Assembly (NCBI GenBank): GCA_032164245.1
Contig: JAVMKO010000002.1
Coordinates: 95,865,340 to 95,929,339 of the forward strand
From: Sternotherus odoratus
Taxonomy: Eukaryota; Chordata; Testudines; Kinosternidae
DNA length: 64,000 nt
Direction of reading: 5' to 3'
A model generated the notes under the pieces. The model was not told the DNA's origin. It worked only from the letters and a program-made list of their open reading frames with translations, and did not search any database. The translations under genes and the position numbers were made by a program. Shown here piece after piece: positions 34,176 to 46,700 of the stretch. Each line of letters starts with the position of its first letter. The stretch's first letter is position 1.

Positions 34176-35751
34176 GAGCGGATAACATTTGACAGGGCAG
34201 GGATATCTCTCTGTTCCAGCTGTGCCACTCAGGAAGTTCTCCACTCTTTATCTACCTGCTTCCGTTGAATGGACTGTCGAGGAATCCTTAATGGTATGAA
34301 CATAGAAGGACTAGAATATCAGGGCTTTTGGAAGAATGCTCCTCTGTCAGGGAGTGCATTCCATTGTAGTGCAGTGGGAGGAAATGATGTATTATGGCCA
34401 CATTTTCCAAAAGGGGTCATGGATTTTTGGGTGCCTCATTTTCTGGCTGCCCAGTCTCTGGCACTTTGAATGAGGTCTTCAGGGTACGCACAGCTCCATT
34501 GGGTACTGCAGAAATCAGCCTCCAGTTGAGCACCCAGAAATTGAGACACCTAAACGTAGAGGCCACCCTTGAACAGATAGGTCAATCTGTTTAATGCAGA
34601 TTGAACTCAGAAATGAGACAGAGCGCTCAGCAGAGTGCACAAGGTGAAAGGCCTTGTGAGATTGCCAGGCCGGAGATTTTCTTGGTTATGTTCAGGAAAA
34701 AAATAAATGAAAATAAACAACAATCACACGGGAATAACAATAGATCATATATTTAACATAAAGTGCCCTAGGTGTGAATGACACTTCACAGAGAGAAGAA
34801 AGACAGGTGAGAGCAAAATCTAACTCAATCCTTGAACAAAAAAGCTTAAAACATAAAGGCCCAATCCTGCAAACATTATCAGGCATTGTGCCTCCTGCTG
34901 TGATACGTAATAAAATTAATTGATTTTGGTTATTCATGGCAGTAAGCACTACTTCTGGTAGTAGAAGTGTGTGGGCTGGACCCCAGTTTACCTATACATG
35001 CCATGATGTAGGGATAGATGACAGACATTGCATAAGAGGAGTGTAGTCTATTAAATCGTTTCTGAGCCCACACGTTCTGTGTTGTAGAAGGTGCTGGAAT
35101 TGTATCTGTAGCAAAGCCTTGCACATTGTGTGGATTTAGTAAATGTGGTTAATTGGACCCATACCATACTCATGTGGTTCCATCAAGTTCTGTTTGATGT
35201 GTAAAGAGCAGAAGACAACAGGCTGGGAAGGAGGCCTAGACAAAATAAGGCTCTGAGGTTATTCTTTTGTGTGTGGGTGTGTGTTTTGCTAATTTAAATA
35301 GAATTGGCTTAGTGGGGTAGCATGGAACTGACTTCAGATGGAGTTTTGTATGCGCAAGTGTAACCTACACACCTTCTAGGAGTGGTGTTTTGTCCCATGT
35401 AGTGGCACCAAGACCACTTAAAGAGAGAGAGATTGAGTCTGCTCTGTCTAGAGCCTTAGCTAAGAACCGACAACTGGGGTGTATCATTGTTACACAAGGA
35501 CAGCAGGATCTGCCCTTTCCTGTACAATGCTGATAGTTAGATTGGGGTAATACTGCCCTGAGCTTTGTACAGCTAAAGACTAGAATGGGTCTCAGTCAAA
35601 CACCTGGATCAGATTCCCCCAAATTTAGTTCTGTGGGTAAAATGTTTTTAAATTTGGGTCTTCATTTTGCAGTTTATGCCCATCTTTACTAAACCTCCAA
35701 TATTTCAAGTATTTGTGCAATGACACATTGATAATGGTGGTTAGGGGCTAG
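34176..35751. other. No gene; one ancient repeat patch
   Basis: About 34395-34575 resembles the old 'ttttcagaagtgctgagca'-type repeat in degraded form. Nothing else can be assigned. Confidence 0.4.
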
Positions 35752-35759
35752 CTATATAG

Positions 35760-36075
35760 CAGGGTTCGGCAACCTTTCAGAAGTGGTGTGCCGAGTCTTC
35801 ATTTATTCACTCTAATTTAAGGTTTCGCGTGCCATTATTACATTTTAATGTTTTTAGCAGGTCTCTTTCCATATGTCCTAGAATATAGAACTAAACTATT
35901 GTTGTTATATGTAAAGTAAATAAGGTTTTTAAAATGTTTAAGAAGCTTCACTTAAAATTAAATTAAAATGCAGAGGCCCCCTGGACTGGTGGCCAGGACC
36001 CGGGCAGTGTGAGTGCCACTGAAAATCAGCTTGAGTGCTGCCTTTGGCACCCATGCCTTGGGTTGCCTACCCCTG
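35760..36075. mobile_element. Non-autonomous hAT element (316 bp)
   Basis: Perfect 8-bp duplication CTATATAG (35752-35759 and 36076-36083). Ends are CAGGGTTCGGCAACCTTTCA and GGTTGCCTACCCCTG. Unlike the GC-rich hAT MITEs here, its core is AT-rich. No coding capacity. Confidence 0.88.
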
Positions 36076-36083
36076 CTATATAG

Positions 36084-36778
36084 CATCAGGCACCATTGAG
36101 GTTTTTGTTTTGTTGTTGTAGTGGTTTTTTGTTTTGTTTTGCTTTGTTTGGAATTACCAATTTGGAACGATAAAGCAGTATTCCTCGCTTAGAGAGTCTT
36201 CTCATCTGTGTGTGCATTTGATTCTGTTGGGTCTCCGCGCGTTGTTTGCACACACAGCACCAATTTGGATGTACCCTGGAGCATTGGTCTTGGTATGATG
36301 AGTTCTTGAAAGCATTTTAGATCAGCGCTCCTGTAGAGATCAGCTGTGAAGTTTTACCCTCTTGACCTTTCCTCCAAGAATTGTCACTTTTTAAAAATTT
36401 TAGATTATAAATAATTGAGTATGTTGAGTCTGATCTGTTTGCTGGCATAACCAAAAACTAGGAAGGCATAAAGTGCGAAAGGCTTGACCTTCCTCATGGG
36501 CATTCCTAATCTTTTCTCTGCAGGGAGAAATATGAATGTATACATCAATATTTAGTTTAAATTTCAAATTTAGCCTCTAGGTAAAATGAGATCTTCTTTA
36601 ATCAATAAAGCTTTGTTCTGTATATGTAATTTCCACTCCTTTAAAAGATTAAATAATGATATTGACCTATTTTCTGGGGGAAATACTGCCCACTCATGCA
36701 CCCTTCTCCATTTGATTTTTCTGTTTATTCCTCATTTCCTTATGAGCTATAATCCAGCCAAAATACTGCAATGGTAAT
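36084..36778. other. No gene; GTTTT-rich simple sequence at the start
   Basis: About 36103-36152 is a T/G simple-sequence run of TTTTG-like units. The remainder is AT-rich and unassigned. Confidence 0.45.
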
Positions 36779-37216
36779 TGTTAGGTAAAATAGCAGGTCC
36801 TACTCACCGTCCAGCACCCGAGTAGTGCGGAGTTGGTAGGGCTCACAAGCTGTCAGAGACCAAACAACACAGACACCCAATACGTTGATCAAGGGGCACA
36901 CACACTCCTTAGCTCCAAGCATGTGGCAGCTTTATTTGTCAACAGTTGTCAACAAAGTGCTTAACTGGTCATGATGTACACGCGTGATCAATTAGGATTC
37001 TACTGGTTGAATCCAGTTAAAACCAGTGTTACAACTGTTCAAGGAATGCTAATAAGAGAGACAATAGATACATGGCTGCCGAGGTGGGGAAAGGGTCAGA
37101 GGCTGCTTGTTCAGGTCATAGCCTGGGCTAAAAGTTCAGACAGAGCCACAGAGCCAGGGCAAAGTTCACACTCAACATTTTGACGTTCAGCTACACTCTT
37201 GTGTGGGGGGGTGTGA
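36779..37216 (-). mobile_element. Possible LTR, reverse orientation
   Basis: On the minus strand the unit runs from TGTGTCACACC near 37216 to ACCTAACA at 36780, the TG...CA form of an LTR. It carries ACAAATAAAGC (complement at about 36930) as poly(A) signal. I could not find a matching target duplication, so the borders are provisional. Confidence 0.4.
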
Positions 37217-37219
37217 CAC

Positions 37220-37990
37220 ACAGCTGCCTTCTAGAAATGACACTTTTCTTTTATGGCCATTCTAAACACTGCTATCAAATGTTCTAACATTATTGACAGA
37301 CTTGGGTTTCAACACGCTTTTTTTTTTAAAAAAAACCTCAAGTGATATGAGGGAATATGGCTGGTCTGCAGGCAACACAGTGAATGAACGCTCTAGGGTT
37401 TCACCCCTGGGACCTGGATTCACATGTAGTTTGAGTCACCAATGAAACGAATTTGGTGAGATCATCTGTGAGCCAGTCTGATTCCTTACTGAAACATTTG
37501 TCTATGGAACCAACTGCCCAGTTTAGCTTCTGTGCTAGGGACAAGCTCCTCCACCTGTGTTAGCTTCAGCTTACAGCAGCTGTGGATGCTGCACTAGGAT
37601 TGTAAGTGAAGAGCCAGGGTGTTAGAAATCAGTGAGGGAGGCATGGAAACAGAACCTGTCTGCAGCACTGTCATTGGCTTCAGCTAGCTCTGCCAGTCCT
37701 TTGTCTGAATGAGCCCTGAAATCCCCACTTCCTTTCTCCACCCTTCGCAACTCTTTGGTTTCCTGCATGGATGCTATCAAGCAGAAAAGGCCAGTCAGAC
37801 TGTAATTTGTGCCAGGTGGTTGGGCTCTGTTTACAACCTCCCATGGCTTCTAACTACACTAAACACCCCTGCCTGAGCCTTTCCCCTTTGGCAATCTGTA
37901 TGACTTTCACCTGTAGTTGAGCTTCTCTTTGCTCAGTTTGTCAGGCACAGATGTGCCAGAACTGCAGCAAGGGACAGCACAGTATGGAAA
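37220..37990. other. No recognisable feature
   Basis: Contains an A/T homopolymer junction near 37318-37336 and otherwise no supported feature. Confidence 0.4.
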
Positions 37991-37994
37991 GTCA

Positions 37995-38225
37995 AGGAAA
38001 GATGGTCCAGGAGTAAAAGCACTAGCTTGGAACTTATACATCCTGGGTTCATTTCCCTGCTCTGTCAGAGGCTCCTTGAGTGACCACGGACAAATCACTT
38101 AGTCTTTTGTCTGTGCATCAGTGCCCCATGTGGATAATGGTACCCCTCTACCTTTCAAGGTATTGTGAAGTTTGGCTTAGATGCTATAATTGTGCAGCCT
38201 TATAAGTGCCTTAGATAGCAAGGAC
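37995..38225 (+). repeat. MIR/CORE-type SINE
   Basis: The order is recognisable over the length: a tRNA-like head ('aaaagcactagcttgg...'), 'cctgggttcatttccctgct', 'tgaccacggacaaatcactt' (CORE region), 'gataatggtacccctctacc', and a tail 'ataagtgcctta'. It is strongly diverged, implying great age. Confidence 0.65.
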
Positions 38226-38229
38226 CGTA

Positions 38230-40140
38230 GAAGCAGAGATGGCCCAAGTAAAATGACTGTGTCTGTGAGCATCTTGTGCCACTTTAAAAAAAAGAGACCC
38301 CCTTGTTCTTTCCTTCCCTCTAAAATGCAGGGTTATGGAATGAACAACTTTTGCAGCAACATTTGCTTATTTTCAGCTTCACTGCAACTTCAGGCATGTC
38401 CTCATCCCTACTGCCTACAGGAAATGTGACACAGGAGCTTTACAGACACCTGCACACAGCAATACAAAGAGAACAATTGGACTTCTGGGATATACTATAT
38501 TATGACGGTTTGGTTTGGGAGGAAGCACTTGGGTGATATAAACAAAGCACTCCCAGCTTGTGTGGAGTTAGAGGCCTATATGGCATCATAAAACACTGCC
38601 ACCTTTACTCTCTTTGGCCAGATGAGGACTAACCAGAAGTGTGACTATTTTCTTGGGGTCTCAAGTGGTCCTAAAAGAGTGGCCACTACTGACAATATTG
38701 ATCTCCCTAGTCCTGGAGAGTGGTAGACCAGTTTTCAAACGTTTGGTTCAAACACTTTTTTGTAGATATTATTGCAACTATTGCGCACACATATATATTT
38801 TCCTGTATTCAATTTTCAAAATTACCCCAAGCTTTGAGACTTAATATCCTCCCTTTTTTACTCCTTTCCACCTCTTTTTGGAATGCCATCTCTGGGGACC
38901 AAGATGCTGAATTATGATGGATATTATCACTTGATTCCCTAGCAAATGATTTAAACTACTAACAGGCTAGTTGGAGCCGCCTTACCTTGCTGGATAACGG
39001 TTCCATTTGACTATTCTTTGTAAGGAAAGAGGTTTGTTCGCTTTTCTGTATGGTCCCACTGAAATATTTAAGAAGATCTTTGCAGAGACTGCTTGCTTGG
39101 AGCTCCTTTTTTCTGGCCTTACAGCCATCTCACAGGCTGGAAGAGGGCAATGTTTTTTTTCTTCATAGAGCTGTCATTGGAATGCAGAAGTTTATGGTGT
39201 ATATAGTCCGATTGCTGCCACTCTGTTAGAGGCTAAAAACAGTCCTTCCTGTGAGAGGCTGTAACTGTGGGTGTTCACGGAGGCATAGCGTGGAAAGGAC
39301 ACCGAAAATCTTTTTCTCATGGAAAGAGTGATCAAGTATCACTGTACCCAGATACCACAGCATTGGACACATCCTTGGACGGATGGAAGAATAGATTGCA
39401 TGGATAGACCAAGAAGCACCCTTGTATACTTTATGGTCCTACATGCTGCAGTAAAAGGCGAAAGATTTATAGGATCTGAAGAGAAATCAGAGTATAAAAA
39501 CCAACTAAACTAAAAACCAACATAAATGGTTAGAGCCCTAAGGCTGCTCAAGCTTGAAGATGTAAAGATATGCTGCTCTCTGGACAGCACTCGTAGGAAT
39601 GTTCAGGCAGTACAGAGATGGCTGTAGGACTTGTCCTAGAAAAGACAGAGAAATTGCAGTACATGGTGCCTTGAATGGCAAATAAGTCCTGGCTGGCCAA
39701 TCATGATTAATTGTTCTTCTTGATCAGCTTCTTCTTGGCCCACCAGGAAGAGGCACGGCTCTCCCTTGCCTCCCCAGAGTACTTTGCAGCTCTAATTTGG
39801 GCCCTGTACATTTGAAATGATATTTCACCTGTTTGTCTGGGAAGAGCTTTTCTTTTCATAGGCAGAGAAGAACACATGCCTTTTGCTCTCCGCCCTTGGG
39901 GACACTGTGGAAACTCAGTGACTTGAGCACCTGTGAAAAGGGCTTGTGTAAACAGTGGAACAACCAGCATTGCTAGTTGTGTTGTACCTTGTGCAGTTTA
40001 CAGGGGGAAATGATGTTGAAAAGCCTATGTAAATAGCTTGCAAGTTTACGGAATCTATCTTTTGTAGCAATACCACCAGACTCCTTATCTAACTGAAGAC
40101 TGGTCTGTTAATGTGAAAGTTCTTTATCGTATAGCTGGTT
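38230..40140. other. No recognisable feature
   Basis: No coding frame or element borders that I can support in this stretch. Confidence 0.4.
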
Positions 40141-40144
40141 GGCA

Positions 40145-41075
40145 GAGAACTGTTAGATAATGATTTAGATAATGGCGTGTAGAATACACTTATAACATTT
40201 GCGGATGATACCAAGCTGGGAGGGGTTGCAAGTGCTTTGGGGAATAGGATTAACATTCAAAATGATCTGGACAAACTGGAGAAATGGTCCCAAGTAAATA
40301 GGATGAAATGCAATAAGGACAAATGCAAAGTACTCTAGCTAGGAAGGAGAAATCATCTGCATACATAGAAAAAGGGAAATGACTGCCTAGGAAGGAGTAC
40401 TGTGGAAAGGGATCTGGGGTGATAGTGGATCACAAGCTAAATATGAGTCAACAGTGTAACGTTGTTGCAAAAAAAAGCAAACATCATTCTGGGACGTATT
40501 AGCAGGAGACGAGAAATCATTCTGCCACTCTATTCTGCACTGATTAAGCCTCAACTGGAGTATTGTGTCTAGTTCTGGGCACCACGTTTCAGGAAAGATG
40601 CGGACAAATTGGAGAGAGTCCAGAGAAGAGTAACAAAAATGATTAAAGATCTAGAAAACATGATCTCTGAGGGACGATTGAAAAATCTTGTGTTTGTTTA
40701 GTCTGGAGAAGAGAAGACTGAGAGGGGACTTGATAACAGTTTTCAAGTACATAAAAGGTTGTTACAAGGAGGAGGGAGAAAAATTGTTCTCCTTAACCTC
40801 TGAGGATAGGACAAGAAGCAATGGGCTTAAATTGCAGAAAGGGCAGTTCAGTTTGGACATGAGGGAAAACTTCCTAACTGTCAGGGTGGTTAAGCACTGG
40901 AATAAATTGCCTAGGGAGGTTGTGGAATCTCCATCATTGGAGATTTATAAGAGCAGATTTGAAAGACACCAGTCAGGGATGGTCTAGATAATACTTAGTC
41001 CTGCCTCGGGTGCAGGAGACTGGACTAGATGACATCTCAAGGTCCATTTGAGTTCTATGATCCTATCATTGTTGG
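40145..41075 (+). mobile_element. CR1 LINE, 5'-truncated, forward
   Basis: Starts inside the RT with sequence encoding 'ITFADDTKLGG'-like residues near 40195 and runs through the RT C-terminal region to the CR1 3' end 'gagttctatgatcctatcat' near 41050-41068. Only about the last 0.9 kb was copied. It is the only forward CR1 in the window with readable coding sequence. Confidence 0.85.
40688..40987 (+). pseudogene. CR1 ORF2 C-terminal remnant
   Basis: An open 99-codon piece encodes the characteristic CR1 tail: 'LEKRRLRGDLITVFKYIKG', 'SNGLKLQKGQFSLDMRENFL' and 'HWNKLPREVVESPSLEIYKS'. Upstream sequence (40195-40680) continues the RT in broken frames with several stops. No catalytic domain can work. 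It is the thumb/C-terminal extension only. Confidence 0.8.
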
Positions 41076-41089
41076 AGGAAATGCAGCTT

Positions 41090-41175
41090 AGGGTTTGGAG
41101 AAGGGAACAGGGAGTCAAGATGGCTGGGTTCTATTCCTACCTGTGCTGCTGACTTACGTCACCTTGGACAAGGCA
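41090..41175 (+). repeat. MIR-type SINE fragment
   Basis: 'agatggctgggttctattcc' followed by 'gctgacttacgtcaccttgg' matches the middle of a MIR/CORE SINE. It directly follows the CR1 end. Confidence 0.55.
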
Positions 41176-41361
41176 GTTTTCAAACTTGGATGCTTATGGG
41201 GTAAGCACCTAAATAAATGGCCTAATTTTGTGAGATGTTGAGCACTCACAACTCCTATTAATTTCAGTGGCAGTTTTTTTTTTCACTCAGCACCTCCAAA
41301 AATGGGGCCATTTTCATTTTAAGCCTGAAAGGGGGTTTAATTAAGTGCCTAATAGTCAGTG

Positions 41362-41770
41362 CTAGAGCTGGGCAGGAATTGGTTTTCCCATGCTCTGAAA
41401 ATTTTCAAGATTTTGAAATTTGTTCCTGTCCTGACCCAGGACAAAAAGTTAGAATTTGAAAAATGTCAACAAATTTAAAATATTCCCATCCCCAAAATAA
41501 GTCAATTTAAATGTTTTGTTTCATTAATTTGGAAATGTTTGCTTAATAATTCAACTTTTTTTTAATTAAGACTTTTTTTTAACTACACTTAGTTTAAATT
41601 TTAAAATATATAATCATTTTGAACCAGCGATCCAGAACTTTTGTTTTGAAATGTCAAAATGAAACTTTTCGAAAATTTCAAAACGCTTTCAAAAACATTT
41701 TGAGTCAAGACGCCTGTAGAAACCGACACTGGAAAGTTTCAGTTTAGACGAATCAGCATTTTCTGATGGG
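41362..41770. repeat. AT-rich MITE-like repeat
   Basis: Opens 'agagctgggcaggaattgg' and is full of GAAATTT/AAATTTC-type motifs in both orientations, ending near 'cagcattttctgatgg'. I recognise a turtle repeat of this style, but no target duplication is clear. Confidence 0.4.
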
Positions 41771-41774
41771 CCTG

Positions 41775-42820
41775 AATCATGACTGGGATCTCTGGGCACT
41801 ACTGTAATCACACCTGGATCCCCTGGATCGATCAGTCTTCAGCTGTTGTTAAGACTGCGCCGATCACAACACGTCCACCCGTCTTCTCGCGCTCTTGCCT
41901 TTCTTCTCCACGTTCGTCTGAAACATTTAACAGTGTCGTCTTCTCATCTTCTTGGAGGCCGGCCAAGTGGTCAGTGGCTAAAACAACACTACTGTAATAC
42001 AGAGAACAACAGTAATTGTTGTGAGAGTGTTCTCCTTTCCTTTTGTGTCTCTGTTTATTGACAAGACTCTTTTAGTGCGTAAAGTTAAGAATCTTGCTGC
42101 TAGATTCAGCCATGCCCTTTTATGGAGAGCCATACACATAGGTGCCAGAACAATGTTTATAGTGGGGGTCCTGAAAGTTTTTACCGTATATTTGGTTGCT
42201 ATTACTACTTCAGGCCAGGGGGGTTCTGCCGTACCTCCAGCACCTATGGTCACTTATCAGATGTGATACAAAAATTTGATTTCCAAATGGCTAGTTTGCA
42301 CAGACTGTGCTGTTATTTATTCACAAGAAATTTGTAACAGCAGCACCTGCCTCCATCTGACTGTAAGTCTTGACTCTTGCCATTCACTCTCATCAGAGGT
42401 GCTGGCAATGCATCTCCACCACTCCATCAGAATGGAGGAGCATGGTCACTCACAGGTTCACATTGTTCTTGTGCAGCATTCTTTACATTGGCTGCCTGTC
42501 AAAAGGTGGGTTGATTTTTATAGCAGCACTGTTGGTTTTTTGAAGCAGTTAATGGCACATTTGACACCTTCTCCTGGAGTCTCATTCGGAAGGATGCCTG
42601 TGCTCAGACACCACCCACCTCTTAAGAATCCTGCCATTGTGTTGTAGATTGTCGGGCAATCAGGCCTTTGTTTAATGTGTTTGGGAATGCAGTCACCCTT
42701 ACACCCATCTCCTCCCACTTTCAAGAAACACCCCAGACCCCTTTATTTATATGAGTTGTAGATTATGACCCCAGTCCCCAACTGACCCCCCACTATCCCT
42801 TTTTCTTCTGTGTTGCACCT
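41775..42820. other. No gene; possible small MITE at 42137-42250
   Basis: 'cataggtgccagaac' near 42137 and 'ctccagcacctatg' near 42237 form an imperfect inverted pair of a hAT-like MITE; the duplication is not visible. The rest is unassigned. Confidence 0.4.
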
Positions 42821-42823
42821 CTT

Positions 42824-43527
42824 GGGTATGGTTAGACTGAAGATTGTAGCGCGTTTATTTGTAGCGCTTCCCAATGTAGCGCAATAGGTATCGCGCTAGA
42901 GACTGTACAAATTGAAACCTTGTAGCGCAAAATAATGGATACATTTGTTGCGCTTTTGCCGGCAGTAGCAGTTGCGGGATAGGGCAGGTATCCCAGCATT
43001 CAGCTGGGTGCAACGTGTTTTGCAAAGGAGGGGGATGAGGGGGAACTGGGAAGTTGTTCACAGGGAGATGAGATCTGGCTGTCAGTTAGTTTTCATTAGC
43101 GAAAACTGACAGGCTGTCTATTTCAGACACACAGCTCCGTCCGCAAGCATTTTCACTGATTATTTGCTGTGTGAGTTGTTAGAGAGAAACTGCAAAGCTA
43201 CTTCCACTTTTATAAAACAACACCTCATGTCATTTGCCTTACATGGCAAGTTGATTGTCTTTAATGGCTTGCTGATGGCTTTACATGGCTTGCTGATGGC
43301 TTTACATGGCTTGGAGGCATGCAAGAGATCCCATGGGTGTCCACATTCCCACCCTTGCGCTATAACGTTATCGCAAAAAGGCTTATCACTCTGGAAAAGG
43401 AGGTTTAACACTTGCGCTTTAAACAGGGAGTCATTGCGCAAAATCTCCCTTTGAAGTGTGTTCGCTATGAAAATTATAGCGCTACAGGAGGGTTTTTGCG
43501 CTGCAAAGCGCCAGTCTAACCATGCCC
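42824..43527. mobile_element. PIF/Harbinger-type MITE (704 bp)
   Basis: Ends GGGTATGGTTAGACTG and CAGTCTAACCATGCCC are 15 of 16 complementary. The 3-bp flanks are CTT (42821-42823 and 43528-43530). The interior has many TAGCGC/GCGCTA motifs and 'gggataggg...tcccagcattcagctg', as in the element at 12938-13590. A 21-bp tandem repeat lies near 43250. Confidence 0.8.
43250..43315. repeat. 21-bp tandem repeat in the MITE
   Basis: About three imperfect units of TGGCTTGCTGATGGCTTTACA. In frame on the minus strand this gives a repeated SKPCKAI peptide, which is fortuitous. Confidence 0.75.
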
Positions 43528-43609
43528 CTTGAGAGTTTCCGTTGCCTAAATGATAGATAAATAAGTGGTTCATAGTGGAATATTTTACTGTTGAAATATT
43601 GTGCAACAC

Positions 43610-43734
43610 TAGGGTGACCAGATAGCAAATGTAAAACATTGGGATGGAGGTGAGGGGGCAATAGGTGCCTATATAAGAAAAAAGCCCCCAAAACAGTACT
43701 GTCCCTATGAAATCGGGACATCTGTAGCACCCTA
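43610..43734. mobile_element. Short hAT-type MITE
   Basis: Ends TAGGGTGACCAGATAG and ATCTGTAGCACCCTA, with 'aatcgggacatctg' before the right end. The duplication is not preserved. A truncated relative lies at 50227-50352. Confidence 0.6.
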
Positions 43735-43739
43735 ACTTC

Positions 43740-46700
43740 ATTGACTGGGGCAGAAGAACCTGAGTTCTCAGTCCCATGGTTACCTTCAGTTCCTTTCTAT
43801 GCACTGGGTTGATCACCCAAAGGATCAGTTGTTCTGGGGCCTGTTTGAGGCTTGAGGGTGGGGGCGGGGTCAATAAGCCCTTTATTGTGGCTGCATAAAC
43901 TCAGCTTATTATTACTATGGCTTTATTATTTATTTTAATAATTACACAGCAGTCTATAAGGAAACAAGCATTTTTGGAAGGGGATTTATGGAAAAGTGCA
44001 ATGAATTACTATTAATTGTCATTGCTTTTGATGTATGCATTTTGGATTCTTTTAAAAATCCATCTTTAAATATTTAGTGGCACTTGGTCCTCCTGGAATT
44101 TAGGGCAGTATCTTGTATGACTGACTACGTACATTCTCAGTGCCAAGTAGGAAAAATGCCAATTGTTTCTCTTCATTTTACCAGATGCAGCCCCACAAGT
44201 TGAAGGGGCTGTGTTTGGATATCCTGTACAGATCTGTGGTTGAGCTTCCTGGAATTAGAAACTGTTCGCTAATTTCCCCTCAGATTCCATCCTTAAATGG
44301 TCTTGGGAGTTTAAAGTTCTTGTAACATGCTAGATAGATCATGTATGGCCACTTGTGAGGCGGTTTCCTGTTTCCTGTGTACATTATGTAGGCTGGTTCT
44401 CCACTGCCTCTTACATTTATACCCATGGAAGGCAGGTGTAAAATGCTGTTAAATCAGAATGGCTGTATTTTACACTCGCTCTGCACAGGTGTCAATGACT
44501 ACACAAGATGCAAGGCTGTGGGGAGTCAGGCTTTTTCTTGCTAGGATGTACACTGTGCATCCATGGCCCTGTGCAAGTGCTCTTTGTCTTGAAAGTAATT
44601 GCATTTCTAGAGGAAAAAGCATTCTGCACTGAGCTGTAATCCCAGGGGTGTGGCCATGGGCTGTTTTGATGTATCCCTGAGCTGGAAAAAATATTCTGTG
44701 AGCAATCGTGCTATTCCCTAGGTCCTAAAAATATAGAGGGTTGAACCTTTAAGGTTTGGTGGTGGCTAAACAGATTTGCAAGCTACGGGCTTAAAAACAA
44801 AATACAGTACTGTACTCCTGGAAAGTTATTTGCAGATTGTGAAGAAAGGGGAGCCTTCTACCTGCACCCAAATGTTTTTCTGTGAGCATCTGCTCTCCAA
44901 TCCCCTGACTGTGCCTTAATGGGCTAAATCCCGAAGTCCTTAAGGAGTAAGGACTGAATTGAAACTGACTAAAACCCCCAGAATAGAGCTCAGAAATGGT
45001 GATATATGTAGAGTTTTTCATCCCAGAGGATCCCAAGACACTTAGTAAGTGTAATAAACTAATATACAACCTACCCTCCAGATAGCGTAAAAAATATTTC
45101 ACTCCAGAATAATCACCCCATCACTGGGGCAGAGCACAGCAGTCGTAGAAGCACAAGGGACAGGTTAAAACACAGAGTATAGTGTCAAGTTGAAACTGTA
45201 GGGGAAATTTAGGTAAGCAGAATATAGTTACCTACTACACCAGCGCTAACATCCCTCTAATCTTATGAAAAGTGCCATAAAATCTTTAATTAATTGAGGT
45301 GATCAAGATCTTTGTGTTATATTTAATCTGATAAACAGCACCTCCAACAGTGAAACACTCCCTTATACCAGACTGATGCATTGGATAAATACTGAATTAA
45401 GGTACAAAGTGACGTTTGCTGAATTATGAGAACAATTTTCTGCCGGACCTAAGTGTTCCTTGGAAGTTTCCGCCCAAGATGTGACCTTCCACCTCTGAGT
45501 TGGTACCAGCATTGGGAGATATTGCTGCAGGCTTTACTGCCTCCATCTCTAGCCTCTAGTGTCTCTGTCTGGGAAAGACTTCACTGCATTCCCCAGCCAG
45601 GACCTTTCTGTACCAGTACATTCTTACAGAACGGAAATGATTAATGAAGGAATTAACCAGCCTTTCCACAGCTAGGTCAAAACCTTGTGCAACCATAATT
45701 TATATTTTTACCAGGCAGACTTTTACACATTGTCACAATTTTTGGATCCCATTTGAGAGCGACAGTAGGATTAGAGGAACAAACTCCACCTCCCCAGGAA
45801 AGCGAAGGGAATCAGCTGTGGGAGATATTGCGTGGAAAATTAAATTAAGCCTAATGAACAAATGGAACAGGGTCTTGCCCTAGAATGGAGATGAAGTTAA
45901 CCTTTCTGGAACTCGGTTGTCCCTGAGGTCATTCTGCGTGTGGTACACTGAGGTGGTTTGTTTCCAAGCATTAATGAAAATGTCAGGCTAGATACAGTGG
46001 CTGTCTGTGACAAATGAATAGCCATGAACTAGGTAAGGACTTCCCCGATTCTCCCCATAAAAGTTTCCTGTTCCTATTAAAATGTCTCTCAGAGAGAGAA
46101 AAAGCATTTTTTCACAGATGGGCCTCAGTGTTGAGATTTCTTTGCTTACAACATAGAGGGTACCCAGCGTATGTCTTACAGATCCCCAGGGGGTACAGAT
46201 TTATGTTTGAGAAGCCTTGAACTATATCAGTAAAATAATCTGTGGTTGTTCAGGGGGGCAAAGTCAAAGAAACAGGAATCTGACCAGCCGGGCAGTTCTG
46301 ACTGGATATGATACTCCTCTCCGCTTCCGTTCCTAAACAGTTATGCGGAGGTGGCTGCCGTTCCTCAGTGGGTTTCAACATATGTGGGGCCTGATTCTGA
46401 GAGATGTTGAGCATTCTCAACTCCCATTCAGCACCTGTGAGGGTCGGGTCCTGTGAAGTGTTTAACACCTCCCGAGAGTTGCTGAGCATCCTCAAGTCCC
46501 ACATCTCCACTTCTTACTAGGCCAGAAGGGGAAAGCTTTGCCTACCAAGTTTCAGGAGAGCAAACAGATCCCAGATAAGAGATTCTACTCTGTGGCTTCA
46601 CTGGCTGGCAGTCCATGTTGAGCGCTGCTGGAGCAGCTCTGTGTAAAGTCAGCCAGTGGGATGCACAGTCATGTAGACACAAACCTTGGAAAGCCCCCTG

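Noticed and set aside
36779..37216. Complete LTR with target duplication
   Set aside because: The ends are TG...CA-like on the minus strand but flanks do not match, so it is kept only as a low-confidence call.
43160..43873. 237-codon open frame on the minus strand, the longest in the window
   Set aside because: It joins part of a Harbinger MITE (with its 21-bp tandem units), unique DNA and a hAT MITE; no domain is visible.
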